From assembly GCA_964020085.1 (NCBI GenBank), contig OZ026597.1, positions 17,145,109-17,209,108 on the forward strand: a stretch of 64,000 bases of DNA, in the 5' to 3' direction. Of this stretch, positions 1-11,100 are shown piece after piece. The notes under the pieces are model-generated. The model had not been told where the DNA came from and did not search any database. It worked only from the letters and a program-made list of their open reading frames with translations. Made by a program: the position numbers and the translations under genes. The first letter of the stretch is position 1. Each line of letters starts with the position of its first letter. This DNA comes from Micromussa lordhowensis. Its lineage: Eukaryota; Cnidaria; Anthozoa; Scleractinia; Lobophylliidae.

Positions 1-397
1 TGGGCATATGTCACACATTTGACAACTTTTCCTGCTCCAGGGTAGGGCATTTTCTATAACAGGTCTGCGTAGGGTATGGTAATTGTCAAAGGTAATTTTA
101 TCCAGTAGGCTGCTTTATTTGTTGGTGTAGCTAGGGGCTGATTTTGCCGTCTTTTTAAAGAAGCTTGACATAGTAGCCTACTGAGATCATGAAGTGGATG
201 GTAATTGTTTTCTATTAGTTGGCTCCTTTTGACAACCATGCAGTCAACATATGTGGTTTGCTTTCCATTAGTAATGTTACATGTCATAAAATACATGTTC
301 AACTTAAGAATTCTTCATTCTGGCAAGTCCTTCTTTGAATCTTTTCAAGCAGGCACAGGGCTCAGAATTAACAAGATTGTGATATTTCATTGTTCAG
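1..397. other. Flank and upstream intron of the SWEET gene
   Basis: The first SWEET exon in the window opens at 398 with the last base of a codon, so at least one earlier exon ending in phase 2 must exist. It should encode the start codon and most of the first membrane helix, roughly 25 to 30 residues. I looked for such an exon here and found none with a convincing donor, so it probably lies to the left of the window. Confidence 0.5.
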
Positions 398-3300
398 AAT
401 CAGTTGTAGAATGATGGTCAGGAGTGGAAGCACTGAAAATGTCCCTCTCTTGCCTTTTGTCACCACATTTCTCAAGTAAGTTGCTTTGAAGTACATGTAC
501 ACACTTTGTGTTTCTGTGGGAAAAAAAACCTGGGGCATGCCAGACAATTGTGAAATATAAAATAACATTTGTGTGGACTGTTTACTACCATCAAAATGTT
601 TGCTACAAAAAATATTTTGAAAAGTGTTATTACCTGTGATTAGTGACACTAATCTTTCACGGTCACGTGTCACGGAGTCCCCATTATAGAGGTTTATAAT
701 ACAGTGGCTTCTGGACCCTTAAAGTGGAAGTGTTCCCATCCCTTGGATAGAGGCAGATACAAAGATTATTTGGACATATCTTTTGGGACCCAAGTTTGTA
801 TCCCCTGAATAGAGGTGTCCCAAAGGAGAGTTTCCACTGTAGCTGCAACTGAACAAGTTGGCAAATTTCAACAAATCTGAAGCTTTGTCAGCTTCAAATT
901 CCTGACCTTCACAAACAGTACAAATAACTTCAATCTGTGAAGCTATTGCAAACAGGTTAAAATATACACAGTAGTGAGTATGGTTGAAGTTGTTAGTTCA
1001 CGAGAAGAGCACAGCTTTGAAGTGCATGTAGCTTAAGGTGATTCCTCAGAAGTGCATTGCGAATCCCTACTCCAGACAAATTCACCTCATTAGTGCATGC
1101 ATGCGAGTGCGTGCATATACACAACATTAGAGATTTCCTTTAAACTAGGCTCTGCAACAAAATAAATCATAGTTTTCTCTTAAACAAGCGTGGTGATGTG
1201 TATTTTTTTATTACATACATGTAATTTTGGTGTATAAATTGTTCTTTCTAAATTGAAACTTTTTTCCTAAATTATATATGACATCGCTGCACTGATATGC
1301 TCAAGACTCTCTACCCAGCAAGTTTTATTCAAGTATTTCTTTAAAAAACTTTGGTTCCAGCTACCACACATTGTAAGACAAACTGATGAAATAACACGCA
1401 TGTATGATTAGGCACATATTGGGTAAGATTGGTCCATTACATCACTTTTGCGAGCATGGTGATATATCTTTTTTATTGCGTTTTTCAAAACATTGCTTGG
1501 TAAAGAACAGGGAATGTTTCAGAATCGTTTGACAACTGTGATGTCTGAGGAACCTCCTTAAGTTCACAGTTGTTTGTGGAGAATGCAATACTCTGATAGC
1601 TCTTATTTGGTGAGGTGTTTCAAGTTTAATGAAATTTGTTTATTTTTGTCTTTCAGTTGCATGATGTGGGCCAGTTATGGTATCCTTAAAGATGATGCAA
1701 CTATAGTGCCAGTCAATTTAACTGGAATGTTATTACAAGCTCTTTACATTCTCTGTTTCTTCTTTTATTGTAAACATAAGGTACAGTATGTGCATTCATT
1801 TATGAACTCCTACAAATGTATACAGCGTATGCTAATACAGACTACTCTTGACTATCGAGTTGTTACAAGCAAGAGATTGCTAAATAGGAAACAGGCAGTA
1901 GAGTCACTTGAGGAGGCATGTGTAGCTCTAAATGACTCTACAGTGTGTAGCTACACATGTACTTCTTTGTCATCTTCTTCTTTGTTTTCTTCTTCTGCTG
2001 TTGCTGCTTCATTGTATTCTTCATCTCCATATTACATGACTTGTACATGTATGTTCTTCTTTTTCTTCTTTGTCATCTCATCATCATCATCATCATCATC
2101 TTCTTCTTCTTCTTCTTCTTCTTCTTCTTCTTCTTCTTCTTCTTCTTCTTCTTCTTCTTCTTTCCACAAGGGCTATGGGCTGATAAAAATTTAGCACCCA
2201 AAATAATTATCTGTAATTCTTAGTATGCTGGTACTACAGCTCAATGATGTCACATGTAAATTCAGCTCTTACTGTAGTAGTCTGTCTGGGTGGTGTGGTT
2301 TTCCAGTCTTTAATTTAATGTTATACATGTATTTTATCTTTAAAGGGTAAGGAAGTCAATAGCCTAGTGTATGGAGCATTTGTATCGGTGGCTCTGTATC
2401 TTTACTTGATGCATTATGTAACAGATGAAGCTCAGAGGCTTGCAAACCTGGGAATTGCATGTGTATTCTTCACTGTTGCAATGCAAGCTTCACCATTGAC
2501 AGCAGTGGTATGTATATTCATTCTATAGCACACCATTTATTAAACAATAGAGTGTTTCTGTTGAGGAACTATCGGCTGATAGTTGCCCCGTGGAAATTTG
2601 ATGTTCTTAACACAACTACAGTATTTGCCCGAGAAGCAAAGCAAAGAACATCATATTTCCAAGGGGCAACTATCAGACCGATAGTTCTGAGACATAAACA
2701 CTCTATTGGCTTTATTGTTCACCACTAAATTTTCTTCGGCACGCCAGTTCAAAAATCATATTGAATTATTTTCAACTTTTTTAGACGAAAGTCATGAGAA
2801 CCAAATGTAAAATTTGAAATAGAAAACAGACAAAAACCCACTCAATACAATTCAATTTCAACTTTTTACTTTCTATAAGCCCATGTGTTTCCAGAATAAT
2901 TTTCATGGAAGAGTACAAACTATCCATCCAGGTATTCTGTGAACAGGCACTATGGGCTAACATTGTCTCATGGATGAGCACTATTGCATGATGTGATCAG
3001 TTTAAACTAATGAGAATCTGAGAAAATTTAGTGGTGAACTATAATGTACTGTGGTGCAGTAGGGCACAGTCATACGTGTAGGGGGGGGGATAAGACAAAG
3101 AAAGGGCACAAAATTCCTGTGGCATGTATATTAGGGCACCCAGGAGGAGGACCAGAGATGCCCATGAAGATGTATGAATTATAACTACAGGGAATGTGCA
3201 GATTCTGGTAACAATTTTGTCTGGAAAACATTTGCCAAAAGAGCTCTCCCAATAAAGTATGTAAAAGCTGTGAAAATGTCAATGACTCCAACCAGTGCCA

Positions 3301-4222
3301 ACAAACATGATTTTCATCTGCTACAACTACACATATAATGCTGCCAATTGAGTGGCAAAAGAGTGGATCTTCAGTTCTGCTTTTCCTTGTGGAGAGTTGG
3401 GCCAGAACCTTGACTTCGCCAAGACACTGTCAGCCACTGCAAGCCCTGCCTTTACACCCAAGAACAGTAACCCATCGTCATTCGCTCTGTCTCCACTGTC
3501 CTATGCCATGTTTCTCTGGGTCTTACTCTCTTGCGTTTTCCTTCCAGTGCCCACTTCAATGTAACTCACAGAAGGGAGCTGTTATCCGTTCACAGCATTA
3601 TCCACCTCCTTCTCGTTACTTGTTCGCTGATAGTTTCCTTGTTAGCTCTTGTGCACTTCTTTATTTGATACTCGCATAGAGCAATAGATTTTTAAGCCTA
3701 CGCAGGCACTTGTGCTGGAACATATCTAGTTTGGCTTCATCCCCCACATTAGCCTCCACAATTCACATCCATACAGCAACACCGCCGATATCAACAACCA
3801 GATGATTAAACAAGCTTCTCAAACTCATTAATAATTCAGCAAGTTAAAGCAAAGAAAATCACTACTGTGAAGGAGGTTTGGATACCCGGTCTTAATTAGC
3901 ATAGGTTTTGGCGAGTTTACTTCTCTGTTTACTCCTTAGTTTTTGTTTTTTTGCAAGAGACCAACTCAGCTGCATTGGGATTGAATTACTGTTTCCATTT
4001 TAATCTGCATTAAACATCACATTATTTTCTGCAGGCTAAAGTTGTGAAAACCAAGAGCACTGAATCAATGCCATTTGTATTTTCCCTTATGATGGTTATT
4101 GTGTCTTTTCTATGGCTCTGTTATGGAACAGCTGTTGAAGATGTGAACATCCAGGTAAAATTGCCATACAATTTTCATAACTGTATGTCATGTAGTTTCA
4201 ATTTGTTTTCAGTTTGCAGTAC

Positions 4223-4260
<38 letters not shown>

Positions 4261-6284
4261 AATATACAGTATTTATAGAGCGCTAATTCCCAATGGTCCA
4301 AAAGTGCTTTACATAATAAAAAATAATAACAACAAAATCCTAAACCTACAAAACTACATTGTCGTTCTATAAAAAAATTCCCAATGGACCAAAAATGCAT
4401 TTACATAATAAAAAATAACAACAAAATCCTAAACCTACAAAAACTACAAAACTATATTGTCATTCTATAAAAAAATCATCATTCTATACAACATCATAAC
4501 CAATTTTAAAAAGCCAAGTCTTGAGCTTAGATTTAAAAGAAGAAAGGGAATTACAAGATCTAAGTTTGAATGGAAGTGCATTCCAAACAGAAGGTGTGGC
4601 AATAGTAAAAGACCGGCCACCATAACTTTTAAGATTAATGATTTTACATGCATATCTACCATTCGATGTGCAGTTCCAGAAAATATTCATACAGTGTACC
4701 TCAAGGATGGTTGTTTGGTTTGAATCCCCTTTCCTTCCTGGAATTTCCAGTTAAGCTTCATTAAAACGTTTGGCTATTGAGACCTCCCACCCCCTCGGAA
4801 TTCCCAATGACCATCCTTGGTGTGGGTATGGATATTTTCTGGACCTGCACAATTTTCTCATTCCTGCAAGATCTCATACTATTTAAGCTGGAAACCCATA
4901 GTATGAGATCTTTCAGGAATGAGAAAATTGTGTCATTAAAATGACTCGTGCACGCCCTGACGTATACATTGAGCAGCCCAAGGCATGCATGGGTCAACTG
5001 TAGCCACCATCCTCTGACAGCTAGGGTGAAGGAAATTAAAAAAAATTCCGTTTAGGATTGGACTGGAGTTAACATTTCAACCATCAAATTGGTTTGCCAC
5101 ATCTATTTACATTTAGTAGCCACTCAGCTGTGATCTATTGTTGATAATCCGCAAATCTGATTCGTTCTCTCTTCGCTTTCTATTTGCAAATAGATAACGA
5201 TCATGTATGTGCTGCTCTTGAAACTGAAAATTATTCTTTAAAATTTCAGAGTGTCTTGTAAAACAATGAGACTACATTGTACTTTTCCTCATTTTCTATG
5301 AGCGATAACAACTTGGCAATGCTCTCGTTGAATATTTGCTCATAAAAAGAAACTCGGGCTCATAGTTTAATTGCTAAGGAGTTTGCATACTAGTTATTCA
5401 AAACCAATAAATTCTTATATGATGCCCTAGAAAATAGCACAATCAATGTGACATACACTCAAAGCACATGATGGGAAGGTTCAGTGTAATACATAGAGGA
5501 TATTACATGGTGGCGAGAAGATATGAATGTTATGTTCGAGTGGCAAGAAGAATATCCCACGAGTGAGCGCAGATACTGTTTTTGCCATGAGAACATAAAA
5601 TTCATGTCTTCGAGCTAACATGTAATGTTATTTTTATTATATAGACACACTGATGGCGGCGTTTTTAACGATTTTCCGAAGATTTCCGATCACTTTCCGA
5701 AGATTTCCGAAGTTTCTCCAAAACTTGTTGAAAGGTCACACGAACGTTGCCAAACATTTTCCGAAAATTTCCAAAGATACCTGAAGATTGCCGAACATTG
5801 CTGAAGACTTTCGAGGAAGACCCAAAGATGTTTCGATCATACACCAACAAATTGAAGTACAATTTAAGAGACACACTTGATATCAGTGAAATCATCGATA
5901 TCCTCACTAGTGAGGATATGGAAAATATGCCACTCGAGTCCCACTCGAGTTTTGTATGAATTTTACGACTGGTGTATTTTCCAGTAAAACACTCGTGTCT
6001 AATTATAATAATGTTGAATATCCAATGGCTTTCCTGTGTGGCTGTATTTTCTATGGCATGGTATAAACCAAATTATTCGGGCGATGGAGTAGTGAAAGGT
6101 TATGAATATAAGAAGAAAAAAGCATAACAACAAGCATACATACACAATATTCCACTGATCTGTCTGGCGAGTGTAATGTGGTTGTTATTTTGCTTGGCAG
6201 GTGCCCAATGCCAGTGGAGTACTACTGGGTCTTATTCAACTGAGTTTGTTCTGTATATACCCTTCAAAACCTCCCAAGCAGTGA
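398..6284 (+). CDS. SWEET-family sugar transporter (SLC50-like), 5' end missing
   Basis: This is a spliced gene for a bidirectional sugar uniporter of the SWEET/MtN3-saliva family, a seven-helix protein of plasma or internal membranes. Coding exons are 398-475, 1657-1780, 2346-2507, 4035-4154 and 6201-6284 (stop TGA at 6282-6284). Every intron has GT/AG ends, and the phases join without a stop to give 188 residues. Numbering from the first whole codon, the first repeat shows GSTENVPLLPF at residues 10-20, then MMWASYG at 28-34 and VPVNLTG at 43-49. The second repeat shows STESMPF at 129-135 and VPNASG at 162-167. The prolines after STEN and STES and the two asparagines (N46, N164) match conserved SWEET positions; in characterised members the asparagines line the sugar site. 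Helices 2-7 are present, helix 1 is mostly missing, and the cytosolic tail is only a few residues. The usual family length is about 210-230. In symbiotic cnidarians SWEETs may move glucose from algae to host, but that role is inferred. Confidence 0.93.
476..1656 (+). other. SWEET intron with degraded repeats
   Basis: About 1.2 kb of intron. From about 670 to 845 there are related short blocks such as CCATTATAGAGG and CCCCTGAATAGAGG that look like an old dispersed repeat. A separate TTAA-ended element fills the second half and is listed on its own. I see no coding sequence. Confidence 0.5.
1033..1561. mobile_element. Fold-back element with TTAAGG termini
   Basis: The left end reads TTAAGGTGATTCCTCAGA and the right end TCTGAGGAACCTCCTTAA. 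These are imperfect inverted repeats with TTAA at both outer edges. The interior has no open frame of note. TTAA at both ends would fit a non-autonomous piggyBac-type element (TTAA target site), but the family assignment is inferred. Confidence 0.55.
2078..2162 (+). repeat. Compound microsatellite (TCA)n(TTC)n
   Basis: A run of TCATCA units passes directly into a long pure TTC run in the intron between 1780 and 2346. It creates artificial poly-Ser and poly-Phe open frames, which are not genes. Confidence 0.97.
2545..2708. mobile_element. Palindromic MITE in SWEET intron
   Basis: Two arms of about 65 bp are near-perfect reverse complements: CAATAGAGTGTTTCTG on the left and CATAAACACTCTATTG on the right. 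The inner arms GATAGTTGCCCCGTGG and AAGGGGCAACTATC also match. The loop is short and nothing is encoded, so it is a non-autonomous fold-back element. The rest of the intron, 2709 to about 3330, shows nothing else recognisable apart from a G-run at 3081-3089. Confidence 0.85.
3340..3800 (-). pseudogene. Degraded LINE C-terminal fragment
   Basis: Read on the minus strand this gives broken but recognisable pieces of the end of a non-LTR retrotransposon reverse-transcriptase ORF. There is DEAKLDMFQHKCLRRL, then further on a segment like TGRKTQESKTQRNMA that resembles the basic GKRKRGRPKETW stretch of such proteins, and finally a segment with VADSVLAKSRFW. Several stops and frame changes interrupt it. 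It is a dead, 5'-truncated copy inside the SWEET intron, antisense to the gene. Confidence 0.6.
4230..4690 (-). pseudogene. 5'-truncated LINE 3' end with (ATT)n tail
   Basis: On the minus strand, 4690 to 4484 encodes 68 residues containing GGRSFTIATPSVWNALPF and SLSSFKSKLKTWLFK. This is the typical C-terminal signature of CR1/L2-type reverse-transcriptase ORFs, close to the form GDRAFSVAAPRLWNSLP...SFKSKLKTYLF. It ends at a stop and is followed by a non-coding tail with two related blocks, each carrying a form of GACCATTGGGAATT; the inner block also has TAGCGCTCTATAAAT. The tail then runs into ATT repeats at 4230-4262. These 3' features fit LINEs that prime on microsatellites. The element sits in the last SWEET intron, antisense to the gene. 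Confidence 0.8.
4848..4932. mobile_element. Short perfect-arm hairpin element
   Basis: The left arm starts CACAATTTTCTCATTCCTG and the right arm ends CAGGAATGAGAAAATTGTG; the inner parts AGATCTCATACTAT and ATAGTATGAGATCT also pair. The arms are about 35 bp with a loop of about 17 bp. It is a fold-back element in the last SWEET intron. Confidence 0.8.
5495..6003. mobile_element. Composite fold-back element with internal 14-bp repeats
   Basis: The left part (5495-5632) is a fold-back: AGGATATTACATGGTGG and GAACATAAAATTCATGTCTTC mark opposite arms. The right part (5640-6003) is bounded by TATAGACAC and GTGTCTAATTATA. Between them, about 5672-5810 holds degenerate copies of TTTCCGAAGATTTCCGA. 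An open frame at 5747-5959 runs through this block and ends with DISEIIDILTSEDMEN before a stop. I cannot tell whether it is one element or two inserted side by side. It lies in the last SWEET intron. Confidence 0.6.
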
Positions 6285-6354
6285 CATCAACAGGAAACAC
6301 AACTTGTAGTTGTTGAAATAGTTGTCCAGCGTTAAAATCAGCATACACAATACC

Positions 6355-6625
6355 CATGGGGGAGGGGGCAATTCCCAAATAAATAAGGTCGGGGATGCTG
6401 GACATCTTGCTTAGGGGTGTAAATCAAAGATTCTGGTCTCATTTAGGGCATTCAGGACAAAACAACGCCATTTGCAGCTGTCAAAGTATCTTTTAGGGTG
6501 CACTCGAAGTAATAATATTTAAAAAAGGCTCTCATTTCCATTTTAAGGCTTGATTTTTTAGTCCAGATTGATCTCTTTAAGGGGTTTAATTCAAATTTTC
6601 CAACGACCATCCCCGCCATTGTCAA
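6355..6625. repeat. Dispersed repeat after SWEET stop, with possible poly(A) signal
   Basis: This starts 70 bases after the SWEET stop with a G-rich edge (GGGGGAGGGGGCAATTCCC) and ends near CGACCATCCCCGCC. A related copy with C/G-rich edges lies at 38427-38850 and shares the GGGGATGCT / AGCATCCCCGCC and AGGGGTGTAAAT / ATTTACACCCCT blocks. An AATAAA at 6378-6383 inside it could serve as the SWEET polyadenylation signal; that is inferred. From 6626 to about 6840 I see nothing recognisable. Confidence 0.55.
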
Positions 6626-6884
6626 ATGGGAGTCACACAGGACACAATTATGCATGCATGTTGGAAAGGGTAATTACGTGTCATACATTGGTGGAAAGGA
6701 CTTTAAAAAGGATAGTTTTGTAAAAGAAATGTCAATTCTCAGCTGGAGACGAGAAATAACTCAGTCTCATTATTTTAGGGAAATATTTTGCACTGATTCT
6801 GGTACCACTCATATTTTGTATTCCCTTTTCTAACAGCTATACTTTGAAGAATGAATACAATATTGGTATCACACAAATGCCCAA

Positions 6885-7424
6885 TCATTGGTAAACAAGT
6901 TACGGTCATCATTTATCCATAACAACAATATGACCTGCTAAATACACAGTTAATCTTAGCTTTAAGCACTTGTAACTCAAAAACGAGCTCAGTGACCCCC
7001 ATGTTTATTATCGAATTATGATAAGCATTGTAAGATGCAACTTTTTGCAAAGTTTAAAAAAAAATTCTGTATTGTGGGTTCAGAGCCACCTTAAATTTTC
7101 GAAAATTTAAGCTGGCTCTAAACCCACACTAACAGATGCAAGAAGTTGCATCTTATCATGGTTAACATGATTCGGTTATAAAAAAATGCGGGTCACCGAG
7201 CTCGTTTTTGAGTTACGAGTTAAAATTAAGGGTTTTTTAGCTGGTCATATTGTTGCTATGGTAAACAATTGTGCCACAAAATTGACAGCAACCTGTTCAC
7301 CAGTGATTGGACAGTTTTTTGATACCATGGTTTTTGCATCAACTGATAAAAAGTGGTTATAACGACCCATCACAATTTACGTCTTGAAAAGTGCTGGAAA
7401 CAGTTTCGAGCCACCTTAAATGTT
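6885..7424. mobile_element. Inverted-arm MITE, GAGCCACCTTAA ends, copy 1
   Basis: Two arms face each other around a centre near 7095. AACTCAAAAACGAGCTC on the left pairs with GAGCTCGTTTTTGAGTT on the right, and GACCTGCTAAATACAC corresponds to the opposite-strand TTTTTTAGCTGGTCAT. The right terminus is GTTTCGAGCCACCTTAA. The expected left terminus TTAAGGTGGCTC is not visible, so the left arm looks truncated. A related copy lies at 36085-36492. From 7425 to 7680 I see nothing recognisable. Confidence 0.75.
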
Positions 7425-7753
7425 ACAGGAATTGCATTCTGTGGATAAAACTTAATTTATCGTTTAACTAGTTGTTAATGAGGTTCTTGGATGGCAGAGC
7501 AATTCTCAATGTATGAAAATATTTGTTGAAGGAATCTTTAAAGGGTTACATTGGTATGACTCAAAATATATGATGTATTTATTCAGGTGCAAATACCAGT
7601 AAAAATAATTTGTTGGCCCAGAAATATTGGACTCACCTGTAACTAAGGGTGCGTCAGTGTTTTTAAATGTATTAAGCTAGTGTGGTGTATCTTGTATTAA
7701 ATTATTTTGATGGATATTTTACTTGTGGCGTTTCCTCCCTCCCCGTGTTCAAC

Positions 7754-8113
7754 TCCCCCCCCCCCCCCCCACTCCTCCCCGATTCTACTCCATCATTCTA
7801 TTTTGGAACTGCTGCGCGTATTATTGTGTACAAAATTTCAGGACTTGACAGACAGTGCAACTTAGAAATGGCAATATTGGGTGCAAGTGAGTCTGTCTCT
7901 CTGTTCGTCCATCAATCCGTCCGACTGTCTGTCCGTCCGTCAGTCATTTAATCATTTAATCAGTCAGCACGTCCGTGCATCCGTTTGTCAGTCATTCAGT
8001 AAATCAGTCAAGAGTCCGACCGTAGGTCAGTTAGTCAATCAAATCAGCTGCTTAGTCAGACAGTCCACAGTTATTCACAAAGTGAGTCAGTGAGTCCGTC
8101 CGTCCTTCCGTCA
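7754..8113 (+). repeat. Poly-C run and degenerate GTC(A/C)GTC tandem array
   Basis: A pure C tract of about 17 bases near 7757-7773 is followed from about 7887 to 8113 by a drifting tandem array of short units such as GTCCGTCCGTCAGTCA. The open frames across it translate to Ser/Val/Gln-rich low-complexity sequence and are not credible genes. Confidence 0.85.
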
Positions 8114-11100
8114 AAATGAAAATCCTAAGATCTGTTTCCGCCACTTTCATCTGCGAAGGAAAGGTTATCATTATGTCATAGAGGAGATCTTTGACTTAAA
8201 ACCATTTCTTGCTAATGTTAGCTACTACAATAATGCTTTCGTCCGTTATTAAAGCTTCTTACGATTTTTAGGACTTGGGATCCACTGCAACAGTTGAATC
8301 CAGAGTTTCTGTTCAAATTTTCATAGAATCAGAGACGCCGAGAAAAAGAACTTTAATGACATTTTCCCTGTGCATGCGCAAATCAACTCAATGAGCTAGG
8401 CTTCCTGTAACTCTTTGTTTGAAACGGAGGCAAAAGACAGTGTTGAACTTGACTTTCCCCATGGGCTGAAGAAATTTCTTTATTTTGCGTCGTAAACGTC
8501 CGGAAGGAAAATGAGGCGCCCTCCCGTGGGCTTATTCACTCATTGTCAAACAGAAAGCTCTAATCATTTTATTCCACTCTGTAGAGTACAAATAGCACGC
8601 GAAGCGAACGACAATGTAGTCAGAAAAAACCGGTTTAACAGGCTTTATGTCAGCAGTCTCCTTATTTGTCATGACCACGCGAGAATGACAACTAAGGCCA
8701 AGTCAGGATTTTGAGAAAGGAAAATGTTACATGATAAACTTCACAAGTTGTTTAGTGTCAAGTATCGCTGTACATTTTAACACATTGCTTGTTTTTTTTT
8801 TACAGCAAGATTCGTAAAAACGTGTAGTTGCATTACGTGTTTCAAAAAGGTGTACGACATAATACTTGAGCGTTGATAAATAATCAAAGTCGTTAAAACA
8901 CACTTGATTAAAAACGGAAACTTGCCAAGGCCGGATTTTAAGATAAACTGCGTTTCTGCGATATCACCAAGATATAGTCTAAGGATGGCTTGACATTTCG
9001 TGGTTTCATTAAACTGCGCAAATTGTGTGCAAAGTAAATTGACAAAGTGAATACATCTAAGAGTGAGACTTGTGATATAAATTTTAAGTGAAATAGCTTG
9101 GAATAAGACTAGAGCAAGTTCCTGATCAACATGGAATGGAAAGACATTTTTCATTCGGACGAACTCGTTGAGGGAGAATGAAACAGTTTTTCTTTTACTG
9201 AACCGAATTTGAATATATTCCATCTTCAATTTATCTTTTAGAAACTAATGACGCAGGCAAATATATGCAGTGTACCACCCCTACTGAACTCACCCATTGT
9301 TCTTCCCTACGTAATATACTCTGGTTTCACTCAGATATGAGCTACTTTAATTCCTAATGTCCTATGAAAGGCTAGGAAAGACTAAAAAAATTCAAGATCT
9401 AAGCAATAGCTTTGACAATGCATAATACATCAGATTTTGAAAAGTGATTGTGGAAAAATAAAATTCGGCGATAAGAATGTAGGTTAAAAGGTTTTCAATT
9501 ATACCCTTGCCGCAATCAGCAACTTTTATTTAAAATGCAATTAGTGAAGCTTCATAATGCATTCAACCTTCTTCATCCACTTGTCTGTAAAAGCCATCGT
9601 AAAACACCGAGGGTAAGTTATATTAATTTATCTATATGAAGAACGTTATAATTAACCAAATTTTATTATTATAAAAGGCGCGGTGATTCTACAATTTGAA
9701 ATGTTGTAAAATGGAATGATATTTGTATCAGACGGTTTCAACTGAAACCCAATCAGTTTGGACGTCGATGTATAGAAGTCAACCTTGCTTTATTGAATAT
9801 TATTTAGCTATAATGTCATAGACGTTAAAAACATAGCTTTCATTCACCAGCGCTTGAAACTAACAATATTGTTGTTTTGTGTCGGTGAATGGCTATCAAA
9901 CGTAAAATAATTCTTTAACGGAAAATTTGGTTTACATCAGGTTTTTCGACGTTATCCGTATTGAATGGATGGATAAAACTCTTCATTCTCTTAAATTTAA
10001 TTCTGGGCGTCTGTTTTAGTTGGCGTGGCAAATATTTCCCCTAGGGCGTTCTTCGGTGGAAATGTTCCGCCCCAACCACTTTCCCTTTTTGTAAGAAAAC
10101 GTATTTCCATATCATATTCCATACTTTATTTTAGACGTAAAGTCCCAAATCATTTTTTATCCCTTTGAAACGTTTTTCGAATTAAGTATTCCATAATACC
10201 AAAAAGATTCAAAACTTTACCAAAGGTGGCAATTAGATTTGTTTACAGCGGTCACTAAGTCCAATTTGATGAACTGTATTCCACTTTCATTCTTGTAATA
10301 CTCGTTTGTTTGTGTGTTTGGTTTTCTTTTCGCTCCGTACTGAGAATTTTGTTGGCAGTATAATATCGAAATTCGAAGAGAGAACGTTCCATGAGTAATC
10401 GGTGCAGAATTCTTGCCAGTTTGAAGCGGGACGAGAGATCGTGACAGTTGTGGTATCCAGTCTCTCTCCGCTCGACGATTTTGTATGTGTTTTGTACGTC
10501 TGTATATATCATCTTGTAATATTTGCTGCAGATGATTTATATTTCTCAGTCGAGTAGTTCATTCGTTAACCAAGATGCTAAGATAGGTGCTAATGATTTC
10601 TCGCTTTGAAACCGTGGAGACAAAATTTACAAACACGTACTCGATGTGGTGGCCATATTTCATCAATTTTAACCAGTCTTGAGTTTTTTAAGGTAAGTCT
10701 TCCCGGCTTCTTGGCATTTTGTTGAAACAAACATTCTGGCGTTTTAGCCAATGTGTTTTCTATTCCTTTTGTCAGTAGACACCTGCTTGCACAAGAACTA
10801 ACAACGAAGAACAAAGACAACATCGAATTGCTATTTAATTACTGTCTCCACCTATCGGCGCACTTTATCACCGGAGAAATCAATAGTTCCATCTCAACAA
10901 TCTGTTTGCTTACTGCCCATATGATTCTGCCTTTTTATTGTTTGTGCTTGTATTTTAGTCCCAAATTTCCATTTGCGAGATTCGTGGCCTACGGAGAGAA
11001 CAGTTCAATGGGGATTTTTCAATTATGGACATTTCCTTCAGTTAACAATTGATGTAATCAACAGCTTTAAATATCCGGTAAAAGGCTTTTTGATATAGTT

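Noticed and set aside
1574..2223. Long open frames ending in poly-Ser or poly-Phe
   Set aside because: They are read-through of a real SWEET exon (1657-1780) into intron and the TTC microsatellite; the GT donor at 1781 ends the exon.
4484..4690. Short host gene antisense to SWEET
   Set aside because: The peptide is the C-terminal end of a LINE reverse-transcriptase ORF with its usual 3' tail.
2078..8113. CRISPR-like arrays in the tandem repeats
   Set aside because: Repeats are contiguous simple sequence without spacers, and the DNA is clearly animal.
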